A stretch of DNA of 64,000 nucleotides from Isoetes taiwanensis. Its lineage: Eukaryota > Streptophyta > Lycopodiopsida > Isoetales > Isoetaceae. Of this stretch, positions 11,690 to 23,228 are shown one piece after another. Where the stretch lies: positions 3,530,120 to 3,594,119 of the forward strand of contig JAJEKV010000045.1 in assembly GCA_021234155.1 (NCBI GenBank), read 5' to 3'. Numbering within the stretch: the stretch's first letter is position 1; each line of letters opens with the position of its first letter. The notes below the pieces were generated by a model. It made no database searches. It had not been told where the DNA came from and saw only the letters and a program-made list of their open reading frames with translations. The translations under genes and the position numbers were made by a program.

Positions 11690-12300
11690 GCGTGATCCGC
11701 GGGTGAAGACTCCGGCTTATCGACCACATGTCCCAACAGTAACACCGGCGGTTTTAAAAGGTGCATTTCTGATTGAGACTAATGCCTGAATACCACATGT
11801 TTCAAAGACAAGTTCCAATTTATCCAAATGGTCACCTATGGAATCAGAGGCGTGAGAAGTCATCTTGAAAAATGGTAAGAAGGGATTTTCCTTCATAAAA
11901 TCATGAAAAATCCTGAGAGCATGATACGCTGAAACGTGGATGGAGAGCTCGATAATCCAAAAGGAACCACCTTATAGGCAAAAAAGTAAATTTCTAACGG
12001 GTGGTGAAGGTAAGTCTTGAGTTGATCGATTCTTTGATTGAGATCCTCGCACAGCCGTAAAACCATCCTATGAAGGAGTACATCTCATGTCCAAGAACCT
12101 CTTCCGTAACCCGTCCGTGAAGGGAAGGGGAAATGATCACGCCCGCGGACTGGACATTGAGTTTCTTGGGATCCACCACAAACGCCGATCTTACCATTGT
12201 GTTTGAGTGCAATGACCATGGGGCTCACCCACTCAGAATGTTTGACCCTCATAGATCAAAACCTGCAAAGAAGGAGTTTGTCAATCGCCTTGACGCCATC
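11690..12300 (-). pseudogene. gypsy reverse transcriptase, decayed
   Basis: Minus-strand translation gives WVSPMVIALKHNGKIG, VCVDPKKLN-like and VLGHEMYSFIGWFYGCARI (matching the usual G.E.YSFLDG.SGYNQI), RLTFTT (TTF.T), then in other frames W-FLL, H-LDKLELVFE and VSIRN-like words. This is the gypsy RT order fingers-palm-connection. The catalytic YVDD block is hardly recognisable (frameshifted near 11870-11890). It is certain as a family and clearly inactive. Confidence 0.88.
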
Positions 12301-13270
12301 AATGCAATTGGGGTTGAGCCGCACCGCCGCTAAGTTAGACCTGGCGCGGCACGACTTGCAGGAATGGTGAGTTCCCCAAAGTTTTGTTGATCCCCCAAGA
12401 CTTCTCAGAAGCTCCGTGCTTAAAATGTGTTTGAACTTTTGAAAGCGCGGACGGCCTCAAGTACGCATAGGGTGTCGGAAGATTGGCAGCTAATCCTGAC
12501 CAGCTTCTATTGTTGCCTACGCCCGCCAAATCTCTACGCTGAGTTCAATATGGGGGATAATCTCCATGTTCCGGACAATAAGGAGCGTGAGGGGCATAAC
12601 AAAGATGCGTGGGCGCCTGGTGGTGGTGAAAAAGGAAGCGCTCGAAGTTTCCAAGCACGGTTGCTTCATGATGTAAATAAGTAATTTCCACCGGTGAGCC
12701 GCAGAGGTTCACTGGCTCAAAAAGTGATCAACACGCTGATTCGATTGCAAGGAGCCGTAAGGTCAAGCAAAGCAGCCACAGCCGTCCCGGACAAGAGTCA
12801 TTTCTCCCAAGGATCGCGATACTCTGCAGATGACAGAGGCGCACTGCCAGTGGAGCCTCCCGAATCCTGATAAATATTCCGGGCGCCTCGCAGTCGGTAT
12901 TCCGAGAGAGAGGGTTCAGCATTGTCGACTCGAAAATGATTTTGCCTGCTTCAAGTCCATGGTGGCATTGAGGCACTCATCGCTGATGACTAACTCATCC
13001 GTGGCTCCAAGAATGAATGCTCTTGGCTCTGGGCGCGGAGAAAGGTCCGCCGACCAACATTTCATATATAATCACCGATCTTCTCCAGCTCTTCCAAACA
13101 CCAAATTCCAAGGGGAACTGAGATCACCTATGTTGATGTGAAGAAGAGGCGCGGACGCCTTTGAGGTCTCGTGGATATGGCCATTGGCCAATTTGATGTC
13201 ATATGGGGCACCTATAGAGTTGTTTACGCCCATTTGTTTAAGTGGAGTTTATCCCGTGATGAGATTGATC
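12300..13270 (-). other. decayed gypsy protease and linker region
   Basis: This interval lies between gag and RT of the minus-strand gypsy element, where protease should sit. No D-T/S-G motif can be read with confidence and no frame stays open. I see no independent gene in it. Confidence 0.4.
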
Positions 13271-15010
13271 AGCGCTTACCTCCGCCAATTCTGAAACATG
13301 ATCGACTTGTTGATTGCCCACCGCGGCATGGACCGGGGAGTAGAGGTAGCAATGTTCCCCCAAACTGTCAGCCGGAGTGGTAACCGGTCCTTGAGAGCTG
13401 GTGACGTAGTTTCAAAATTGTAGCTGCTAAGCTTAAAGGAATTTTGATTTTTGGCTAGCTCCTCTGGAGTTCCAGCAGGCACATGAGAAAAAGGATCGGC
13501 TGGATCCACAGGTGCGCGGAGCAAGCGTGGTAGGGCGAAGCGCGAACTTCTTTTGAGTAGTCGCAACCTCCTCGCCACATATTGGGATATGTCCGAGAGC
13601 CGGAGGTTGGAGGATGGAAGGTGCTGCCTTGTCGCTGTTATGCTTCCTGCGGGTGGTACGTGGATGATAGCTTTCAACGCGGCGGCCTTCAGCAGCCTTG
13701 CATGAGGTTCAAAAATGCTTTGGCTTAACTTTTAGGCATGACATTCGCATGAGTTTCTCCAAGTCCGCAAAGTTGACCTTTTGTCTTCTCGCATGAGGAA
13801 TGGCGCCGACCAAAGGCAAAGTTATGCGCGCCAGAACAATGGTTATGGGACGCGGACGCTCGGTTCAAGCGCGGAAACCGTAAACCAACCCAATTTGATG
13901 GCCGACCGGAGGATGGGCATTCAAAAATTTCTTCCCGTGGCTTGTTGATCCATCCAGGCTGGATTGGCGTGAGCCGCTGATAGCGCGATTGCCGAGGCGC
14001 GAGGTGGCTTCCGGCGAACTGACGCTGGCCTTGTTTGCCATTAGCAATCCGTAGTTGGTAAGTCGCGGAGGCGACTGATGTGGTCTCATTGCTGTAAAAG
14101 CCGCACTCAACTTGGGGGAGTTGAGGACACGCCAGTGGTGGTATGACCCTGATTCTTGGACAAAGGATAACACCGAAGCTGGAAGCTGATCAAAGCGGTA
14201 AACGTGTGTTGGGTCCCCGCTGTTGCCCCGCGTCGATAGAGTTGATTGGGTTGGCGCCTCGGCAGCAGGCCGCCGACATGGCTTATTGGTGCCGAGGTAC
14301 AGTTTGGTAATTTGATAAAACCATCTTGTTGGGTGAAAGGGGTGTAGGATGAGTGAAAGTGCATTCTTCCGCGGGCATGATTGCACATGTTGCAAATAAG
14401 CAATGAGGCGCCATTGGTGGAGTTTTGCACTCCATTCGCCAAGTGGCTCTCGATATTTTGCGCATATATGGCACCAGATCCGATCAAAGGCCAGCGGACG
14501 GGCGTGTTGAGGCTGAACAAGAAATCGGGAACCATGACGGGTGGAATGAAAAGGGAGCTCCCCGGCGAGCCACGCCACGGAGGAAACATTGACCGAAAGC
14601 GGATTGACAAGATCATAGCCCGCCCAAGTCTTCGGCCAGTATTCACCATGAGTCCCATAGCCGAGGAAATCCTTGTAGAAAACTTTACTCAAGATCCGGC
14701 TCGCGGTGGGGTACTCCTTGAGTTTGCTGAGCGCACGTGGAAGACGGTCTCTGAAAACTCGCGGCACTGCGGGGCTCTTGTTGAAGGTCATTGAGTTGCT
14801 TGAGACAGTTGATCATCATCCGTGGGTCCCATAGTGAGAAAAGAAAGCAGTTTTCATTTCTGGACCAATCTTGTTTCCAAAGTGGCTTTGTTGGACATGA
14901 GCCATTGATGAGGGAGCCACGCGAATGGTGGAAAAGATGGAATTTCGTGTGAGGCTGGGCGCATGACCATTCAGATGTACCGTGAGCCTCACCTCTTCCA
15001 TAAATCGGCA
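13270..15010 (-). pseudogene. gypsy gag, decayed
   Basis: The longest open stretch (13865-14791, minus) contains ILSKVFYKDFLGYGTHGEYW and WFYQITKLYLGTNKP. Flanking frames hold PADPFSHVPAGTPEELAKNQ (about 13440-13500) and TVHLNGHAPSLTRNSIF (about 14920). The region is repeated in inverted orientation at 6300-7990, which supports that it is ordinary internal element sequence. It precedes RT in the correct position for gag. No zinc knuckle is visible. I infer gag from position rather than from a named motif. Confidence 0.55.
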
Positions 15011-15699
15011 CTTGGTCTAAAGGTTTGCCTTTGTAAGCTGCAAAGGTGGGATTAGTCACTAAGGGTCCGAAAGGTAGAGGTAAAAGTGCTGGGCTGGACC
15101 GAAACACGATAAGGGAGGATATTGAGGTGAGTTGGAGGGGGTAGGAAAATGAAAGACCTCACGGGGTGACTAGATTAGGACAGGAAGAGCGTGGGAAAGG
15201 TGGTAGGGAAGGGAAAATCCCGGGGAGGAGCAAAAAGAGACATGTGGGATATCCCCCTCGGCCTACCCGTAGAGGGAGATGATGGTTGTGAAGGCGCAGG
15301 CGCATGGGCCGAAGAGTGATGGATGAAGGCATGTTCCGGGTATGAAAGTAAGGTGTTGAGCGTGTGGAGCCGTGATAGGGCTCTCGATAGTGATGAGAGA
15401 TCGAGGCCGCGGAGCAATGTTTTGCACGCTTTGAGGTGGCGAATTTGACGCAGACATGACACGGTGGGTGGCTACCGCATCGGTGCCCTGTGATCACCGT
15501 GGCTCTCACGCCCGCAAGCGTATCCATACATGTCACTTAACAAATTTTCCTCACATGATGGCGCCCAACTCCGGAGACGCCGTCGGGAGCGTCTTTCCCC
15601 GCTGCGCGGAAGTTTCACGCATATGGCTACGTAAGGCGGAAAACGACCGCACTCCTGGAAATGGGCTGGCCAAATGGTTTGGGGTCCGGCGTCTCTAAC

Positions 15700-16330
15700 T
15701 GCAAGACAAACTGCGGAGGACCCTTGATCTAACAGAGAATCCTGGGACTATGTCACGCCGGGATTTGCAAGAAAAGAACAAGAAGAAGAAAACTAAATGT
15801 AGTGCTAGAACAATGAGAGGAAATGATATTTCCCTTGATATCACCGATGAACATACATGAGCCTCTGGGAATTGAGAGAAGACCGAAAAGAGACAAGACT
15901 AAAACTCATCTAGCCCCCCCATATGCTAGCTCTACCTTCATATATATAGTACAATGGCCTCTCTCGCCCAATATAGACACTGGACCGGCCTCGTGCCTAA
16001 TTCTCGGAAGGAGGCCCCATTTGCGCGAATGTTGGCTGCGGCTCTTGAAATGCCTTTACCGCCGACGCCGACACGCGGCAAAGGACGGGTCATCACTTGT
16101 CCGAAGCGCGCCTCTTATTGACGGACGCCAGCTTTGATCAAGGCACCGCCGCTTGGTCTTCTCGCTGAGCCTTTGATGGCTGACCCATGCCGTCTCAGGA
16201 TCCTTTGAGCTTTTGACCTGGTCCGGCTCGGTGGAGGTATGAATAGTCCTCAACCAAGAGGCAATGTGGATCAATAAGGATTTGTTGATAAAGAGGGCAA
16301 AGAAAGGCCGCAAGCGAATATGCTGAACTT
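15700..16330 (-). repeat. gypsy LTR (minus-strand copy)
   Basis: The reverse complement matches 5080-5690, including the TATA-like box (about 15942) and the conserved tail with tgttcttttcttgcaaatccc (about 15765-15785). A primer-site-like ggcgccatca lies at 15557-15566 downstream of it on the minus strand. The right edge is uncertain (16330-16440). Confidence 0.65.
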
Positions 16331-17423
16331 GATGAAAAGGTTGTCTTAGAAATTGAGAAGGGTGGAAAGATAGCTCCAGCAAGCAAACTAAATGGGCTAG
16401 AGGTCATTCTGGACGCTCGAGAAGGCATTTTTAAAAGGAATTACCTGCTTCACCGTAAAACTCCAATCTAAGATATTCCGTTGTTGCAACCAATGACATG
16501 GTCATGCTCTTCCTTCTACAAGTTAGAAAAAAGAATGTCACCCTTTCCACCGAGGTTAGTAATTTTACTCTATTTTCTGTCTCTAAGTTAGTTTACTTTA
16601 GCAAAAGTGTTAGGTAGTTTACTAGCATGTGTCGTAGTTTACTTCTAGCGTTAGGGTAGTTTAGCAGCTTGTTAGGGTAGTTTTTAGAATAGTTTTAGAG
16701 TAGTTTATTTTGCATTTTATGCTATATGTTTTCTTTTTTCAGTTTGAATTGCCTACCGAAGGCAATAGGTCGCATTGTAATGCGAAGTAGCTGTGGAGAG
16801 GCGCTAGCTAATTTGATGGGTGACCTAAGGAGCCGCCATTTAATATTTTAAGGGATCTCATGATTTGGTAAGGCTAGACTAGGTTTCGGCGGTTTGTGAT
16901 AAAGCAAGGAAGGAGGGTGTAGGTGTTAAGAAGAAGAAAGCCACCGCCATCCCTTTCAACACGTAAAAAGATCTCGCTATATGTGATTTAGATTTCCAAA
17001 TCCATAGTCCGAAGGGATCCGTAAATGACTTTGCTATTTTTGGTTACCGCTTTGGTTATCGTGGGTGGCGCTCGAGCTATATGAGTGTAAGGATGTGGAT
17101 TTTACTTTGGAAATTTGATGGTTCTTCAAAGTTTCTCCCTTTATGACGAGAGGACAAGTAAAAAATTAAATAAAGGACTTACTTGATGAGTCATGAATTT
17201 AGGCCATCGACCGACCCATGAAGCACCATTTCTCTATTCTACCATAAATAGTATGTCCTGATCTTCCGGTCAAGGAGATTGCGTGTCCAAGGCCATTCTT
17301 TCTGCGAACCTATTCCGAAGCTTTAAGGGCAATGTAGGTATTTTATCTATTTATTTTTGTTCCTTTTCGAAGCTATTAATCAGCTTACATTTGTTTATGT
17401 AGATCCGCTCGTATGGTTGGTGT
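16331..17423. other. no gene seen; short TAGTTTA-type repeats
   Basis: Between two LTR families. At 16570-16710 a degenerate motif of the type gttagggtagttta recurs about six times. The rest shows no recognisable coding or element sequence. It could be the left flank into which the first 1.6 kb LTR element inserted. Confidence 0.5.
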
Positions 17424-19092
17424 TGTGACGTTTCCAGCCACGCCCCTACCCATACCGCATCGCCGCTTTCACACGCCGCATACCGCCCGGAATCGACGCG
17501 GTACGGGCCAAGTAGCCGTGTGAGTAGCCCTAGGGGGCAACTTGCCGTAAATATAGTAACTATTAATGTGCACATTTTCCAATGTACACATTAATGTGGG
17601 CACACATTTCCAAGTGGGACACTTCATGCCAAGTGGGCCACACCTTGGTGTACTAATGTGCACATTTTCCAATAAAAATACATATCGTGGGCACACATCA
17701 TGTGTGCACATTTGGCCACCTAGCCCTTAAAGGCAGTGGGTTCCATTTCCCCAATTATCCCACATGCCAAAAGGGGATAATTGGAAACCCTAGCTAACTC
17801 CCCTTGTCTATATATAGGGTAGGAAACCCTAACTTAGCCCAATTTTTTATTTTAGGCTTTAACTGCTTGGCTGCCTCACCAAAACCGCGATCCCACTGAC
17901 TAGGAGAGTTGCATCCTTAGTTTCTCTAGATTCAGCCGCTTCTCAGCCAGGATGGTCAGCCTCAGTCGAGGAGCCCCTCAAGGATCAGGTATTTGGCCAC
18001 TAGGATAGTCTAAACCCTATTTTAGTCATTGAATCTCAAGAGGTTTTAGCCTATTAGATTGGCCATAGCAGCCTCTAGATCTCTAGATGGCAGATTCTAA
18101 CTAAAGAACCTAACTCTATGTTGTAGGTTAGAGGGATCTGCCCCTTAGTTCTTCTGCGGATGCATATGGACATGCATTCTATGAACCCTTGTATTGGGAA
18201 GGGGGTAGAGACCTAAAGCTTTGTAGTTGATGCTCAGAGTAGCCCCCTCTAGCAATAATCAGATTCGCCCGGTGGCACAAGAGCCACACCGGATGTGGGC
18301 GAAGGGGCCGCATCGGCCGAGAAGGGAGGTTCATGCGTCCTACCGCGAACGCTCTCCTCGTGTAAGGCCTACCGGGAAACCATTGTGGTTAGGTCCACCG
18401 GCTTGCTACCGGCGTATGGCAAGGTATGGCTCATTAATCTCGCGGGGTGGTGTCTACCTTCCAGCAGGTCGCTACCACGGCAAGTGGCCCCTCAGCGCCA
18501 CTTTGAGTCGCAAGATGTAGATCTCTCGAGGGAGTGGGATCCCTACCGCCTATCGGAACTGGAAGATGAGGCGCTTCCGTGAGTAGCCCTCTTGGCTATG
18601 CATCCTGGCTGGGCCAAAGTCCTCGACACTTTTCGCACCACTCGCAGAAAGTGTGCACGTGGAGGGGCGGATGGAGTGACAATCCTAAGCCATAAGCTCA
18701 TATCAGCCACCAAATCCATTGCCATGAATTCTCGCCTCTAATGAACTCCGGAGCACCCAAGCCGCCGTCATCCCTGAGTCCGGAAGCCCCTGTGCATTCC
18801 CATATGTGCGTATTTGATTTTGTCTATGCAGTAGAGCAGGTGGAGTGACCATCCTTCGCGGATGGTCATATGATGTTGATGTATACAAGCACGACATGTG
18901 GGCGTTACGCCTGCCAGCTTCAGTAGGCCCCCGAGGGAGACAGTGGTGCAATGACCCTTCCACTCTTCCCACCGGAAACCACGCTGTAAATGTCAGCGTG
19001 GAGGGCCCCAGATAGCATGGAGCTGGTATGGGGATGAACTGCTTGTATAATGCGAGTGCAATCGCGAGCACGCAGTAGGGACGGCCATGTAG
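17424..19092 (+). repeat. long LTR, copy 1 (chromodomain-gypsy family)
   Basis: It starts TGTGACGTTTCCAGCC and matches copies 2 and 3 over its length. Shared words include agtagccctaggg, actcagtcgaggagcc, attgggaagggggtagagac and gaggaccat-type segments. It is somewhat longer (about 1.67 kb), with extra partial repeats of tgtgcacattttcc at 17568-17720. It is followed by a mutated iMet primer site, so it is a 5' LTR. Confidence 0.85.
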
Positions 19093-19093
19093 T

Positions 19094-19106
19094 TGGTATC
19101 GTGAGC
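19094..19106 (+). other. mutated tRNA-iMet primer binding site
   Basis: TGGTATCGTGAGC differs from TGGTATCAGAGC by a small insertion and change. It lies just after LTR copy 1, at the position equivalent to 22559 after LTR copy 2. Confidence 0.7.
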
Positions 19107-20996
19107 TATGATCTTGCGCACTGTGATCGAAAGACCTAATCAAACCCTATAGGACTAACCCAGACATTCACCTTGGAGATAAAAGCCCGTGCACAAAATC
19201 TCGAAAAGTAGCTGGTAATTCTCCGGTAGAGATAGTAATTATCTAAGATTAAGATAATTAGAGAGCATAGGTAAGATAGGAATAAACAATCGAAATAGCA
19301 CGTGAAGAGACCCTACTAAAATTCAAGCACTTTGGCCAATGACTCCAAGAGGCGCCAGAACATGTTAGGTTCGCACTCCACGGCCCTTCACAAGACTCTT
19401 AGAGCCGCCACCCCATATAAAACCCTGTGAACTTGACCTTAGGAACTCCAAAATGGTAAGATAAAAAGATGAAATCCTCGACTCAAAAAAAAAGCTCGAA
19501 TAGCGCTAGAAATCTGTATGTTAAAACATCAAAACATTAAGTACAAGTCAGCCTTTTGGAACAAATACCCAAGAGTGCTTTTACATAAAGAACCCCAACC
19601 TAACACCCCGCCAAGACTCTTAGAGTCATCTCCAAAGTGACCCTTAAAATTGATTGTAAATTAATAAAAGGGTCAAAGTAATGATAGGATCCGCCAAAAG
19701 CTTAAATTAGGGAGTAATGAAGATGAATTGTGTAATTGGGTGTGTTGAGCAGAGAGGTCGATTTACCTCCAAGAGTGCTACAGAAAGCATAGTTAGGTCC
19801 CAACCTAACACCCCTCCCCACAAGACTCTTAGAGCCATTCTCAAGAAGCAAGACTCAAACAAGACCCCTAATTTCTAAGACAGGGAGAGAGACTTCGCCA
19901 AAGAAACTCACCGAAGATTAAATAAATCGACCAAACCCTAAAAACTAAACCCTATAAAATTACTTCTGACATAGGCTCATATTTTTAGGTTTCTCCCTGC
20001 TTTCCACGAAGCCTCTTCTCATTAGCCGAGCCTTACCAAGCCCAAATCGGGACGCCGTGTCGCATAAATGGCTAGGACCAAAAACAAAACCTCGCAAAGC
20101 TGTAAAAGAAGGAAGATAGGCCCAGCCGCTTCAGCGCAAGCTCGTGAAATACCTGTGGGGTTCAAAGATGCCGATTTACAAAACTAAAGGTCATGGTGGA
20201 GAGCTGCCTAGGTATTACAGAATTTGGGAGAGAAGAGGCAGAGGAAAGAAGAAAAGGCAAAGAGGAAAGCAGCTATGCTGCCAAGAAGAAAGAGGAAAAG
20301 GCAAGAAGAAGAGAAGCAGAGCCAAGAGGAAGGAGGAGAAAGCTGGTGAACAGGTGCCGCATGAGGAGGCTGCGTAACTGCACATCACTCAATGGCGGAA
20401 CAAAGAACCAAGAACAGTAGAGGAATTCCACCCCAAAGGAAAAGGGCGCGGTAATGACTCAAGAACCCCCAAAGAGCAGAGAAGAACCTCGGTTGGCGAT
20501 TCATATAAACGACAACCGGAGCAGTGAACAATCCCAACCTCGCCACGGAGGAGAACGCCGGATATAGCGATTCTGAGGGCAACCCCTCTTTCTAACCGAG
20601 AATCCTCACAACAGTAACCCTAACCCTCAATCAAAACAACAGGAAACTGGGCGAGGAAGAGCTAATCCCAACTCCAAACACGCTTGAGACACGACAATCC
20701 CGCCTGCCGTTGCCCCCACCATTCTCGGTATGGCAAGAAGCAAAGAAGCTAGGATGTAGAAGGCGTCGCAAGAAAGCAAACTAAAACTCTCGAGACTCGT
20801 ACACCTTAGACCGAGTGAGGTACAAGAAAGAATTAGCGATTACAAAGCATACAAGAAGATGCACGAAGACTACGCGTTCTTACTACGGCAAACAGTGGTC
20901 AAAATCGCCGTGGGCGAGTGGAGTGCCAACTCGGGAAGCATTCCAAAATTTCAAACCCCGCCTTTGTGCTACCGTAACTCCCCAATATTTATGAGG
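19107..20996 (+). other. 5' internal fragment of a gypsy element
   Basis: Follows LTR copy 1 and is cut off by LTR copy 2. It holds three copies of a leader motif (separate entry). A lysine/arginine-rich stretch at 20144-20420 resembles, in composition only, the K/R/E-rich segment at 23560-23700 of the neighbouring element. Frames are short and broken. No polypurine tract precedes LTR copy 2, so this is more likely a partner cut by insertion than a complete internal region. Confidence 0.55.
19368..19850 (+). repeat. three dispersed copies of a ~75-bp leader motif
   Basis: Copies at about 19368-19433, 19570-19640 and 19770-19850 share caagactcttagagcc; the last two also share caagagtgct and aacctaacacccc. 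Spacing is about 200 bp. The third copy includes the near-palindrome gttaggtcccaacctaac. Confidence 0.75.
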
Positions 20997-22557
20997 TGTG
21001 AGCACGTTTCCAAAGACGATACGGGTCCCGTGATCGAGCATCAGACGCTTCGCCACGATACACGCCAATTCGAATCGACGGTACGCTAACGATAGCCGTG
21101 TAAGTAGCCCTAGGGCAACTTACTAGAGTGTTCATATATTATTAATGTGCACATGTGCACATTAATGAGGCACACCTTCCATGTTGGCATATTTTGCCAC
21201 CTAGCCATTAAAGGCAGTGGGGCCTTCCAATTATCCCACATGCCAAATTGGGTAATTGGGAAACCCTAGCCTAAACCCCATGTCTATTTAGGGTAGGAAA
21301 ACCTAGCTTGCTAGTTTTTCGGCCCTTAGGTTTTAGAGTTCGGGCTTTGGCTGCCCTGCGAGCTAAAACCGGCCTCCCGTACGCTCAAGCCAATTTGCAC
21401 CATCGCTTCCCCGACCGCCAAACAACAGATGGTTGAACTCAGTCGAGGAGCCACTCAAGGATCAGAGGTTTGGTCAATTTAATAGCTTAAACCGCCTTCT
21501 AGTCATAGAATCAAGAGGGTTTAGACTATTAAATTGCCCATAGTAGCTAGCTAGATCTTAGATCTTGACACTAACTAAAGAACCTAACTCTATGATTAGA
21601 TCTAGTTCTTTTTAGTTCTTCTCCGTGATGTATTTGGATGATGTATCTCCTGGGCGGAACTCCCTTGTATTGGGAAGGGGGTAGAGACTAAAAGCCTTGT
21701 AGTTGATGCTCCTAGAGTAGCCTCTCTAGCACAATCAGAAGTTGGGCGGCCTGCGGCACAAGAGCCACACCGGTTGTGGGGTGAAGGGGCCGACCGCTTA
21801 TAAGGAGGTTCATGTTCTCGATTCTTGAACCACCCCTATGGTGTGTAAAGATCACGGGGTCACCGTGGACTAGGTCTAATGGCTTGCCACCGCGGTGGGC
21901 AAGGCATGGGCTCGACACTCGGAGGTGGTGAATATGACCTTCCATTGAGTTCAAGTCGCAATCACACGGGCAAAGGGGCCTCTAGTCACCTTGAGTCAAA
22001 GATGGAGATCTCTCGAGGGAGAGATCCCTACCGCCCCATCGGAATCGGGAGATGCAACCCGTGATATAGCCCCCTTTGGCTATGCATCCCGCTGCCTGCC
22101 AGTCCCAACACTTTTCAGCCTACTGCGAAAGTGTGCACAGAGGGGCGATGGAGTGGACAACCCTAGGCCATGTTCTTATGCCGCCCAAATCCATTGCCAT
22201 GAATTCTGGAATGAATGAACTCGAGACCCAAGCTTTGTCACCCATCCCCTGTCCGAGCCTTGGGTAGGATTCCCTATGTGATGTGCCGATCTTCGCCTAT
22301 GCAGATATGTGGAGGACCATCCTTCAGCGATGGTCATATGATGTTGATGTATGTGCTAACGACATGTATGTTTACGCCAAGCAGCCTAGGTAGGCCCCGA
22401 GGGAGACGGTGCAATGACCCTTCCACTCTTCCCATCGAAACCCGCTACGGTGCAAAGGTCATGTGGAGGGCCCTCAGATTGGCATGGAGCTGGTATGGGG
22501 ATGAACTCCCCGGTTGTATACTGTGAGTGCATCGTGATATGAGTAGGGGACGCCACG
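20997..22557 (+). repeat. long LTR, copy 2 (5' LTR)
   Basis: It starts TGTGAGCACGTTTCC and ends about ggggacgccac, just before the primer site. It matches copy 3 closely over 1.55 kb. It contains a 26-bp perfect palindrome at 21141-21166. A possible leader is seen as repeated agggtaggaaa(a)cctagc near 21290-21310. Confidence 0.88.
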
Positions 22558-22558
22558 C

Positions 22559-22570
22559 TGGTATCAGAGC
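22559..22570 (+). other. primer binding site (tRNA-iMet)
   Basis: Perfect TGGTATCAGAGC immediately after LTR copy 2. Confidence 0.9.
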
Positions 22571-23122
22571 AATGTTCTTGGAGACCAAGAGCAAAGCACC
22601 CACCATGTTCCCAAGAGTACTAACCCGATAGGGTCCTCAAGCCTCTAAAAAAGTGGGAAAATTTTTTTTCTCACCTTTGTAGTTATGCTAAGCTAGTAAC
22701 AATTAAGTGAATTGAATTTAACAAGATTAAAAAGAATGAGCCAAAATTTTCCAAGTAAGGTGGTTCCATACCGCTACCGGGTCGCGAAAACTAACTTTTT
22801 GTTTTGAAGCGAGGCGCAAGCTATGAGACATTGAGCCAAGAACACCAAAACATGATGAATCCGAGAAAAATAATGTGGTAAGGCTAATTCTAAGGTAGGA
22901 ATTAGTTAGAATAGCATGTTTTAATTACCTAAAACCCTAGAATGGGAGTGATTCGACACCGCTACCGGGTCGCGAAAAACTAAACATTAGTATTGGAACG
23001 AGGCTAAGTCGCGGAGACCAATGGGTAGAAAAAGTCCTGAAATAAGTATAAGTTTTAGATAAATTGGTGCCTTAGCATGTTAAATGTGAGCAACTTGAGT
23101 TTTGACCTAAAATTCCCCAAGC

Positions 23123-23130
23123 TATAAATA
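23123..23130 (+). promoter_or_regulatory. TATA-like box of the first internal module
   Basis: TATAAATA in gctataaatagatg, about 100 bp upstream of the ATG at 23229. The same arrangement recurs at 25093. Confidence 0.45.
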
Positions 23131-23228
23131 GATGTAGAACCCTCATTTTTTCGGGCCCAAGCCCTAGAAACCGCTTCCCAACTTAGCTTATCTTTCGGCG
23201 CTTTTATCCGATTGACGATCCGTAAAGC

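Larger units (their letters stand above)
9800..16330 (-). mobile_element. Tat-like Ty3/gypsy retrotransposon (minus strand), decayed
   Basis: Reading leftward from 16330, the order is LTR (16330-15700), primer-site-like gttgggcgccatca (15557-15570), leader, gag (15010-13270), RT (about 12300-11690), RNase H (11540-11064) and integrase (10900-10172). RT-RNase H-integrase is the Ty3/gypsy order. RNase H words such as FFVDH, FEIVHKGGKSH and VPDYLS resemble the Tat/Athila branch, which is why I call it Tat-like. Frameshifts and stops occur throughout. No matching left LTR in the same orientation was found. Confidence 0.8.

Noticed and set aside
13865-14791. 308-codon open frame on the minus strand, overlapped by a 137-codon plus-strand frame, as a possible host gene
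   Set aside because: The region is repeated in inverted orientation at 6600-7400 and lies directly upstream of gypsy RT, so it is element gag sequence, not a host gene.
20144-20420. nuclear protein gene (K/R-rich frame)
   Set aside because: Low-complexity gaag/aagaga sequence inside the internal region of a gypsy fragment. Two overlapping frames look equally basic, which points to composition rather than selection.
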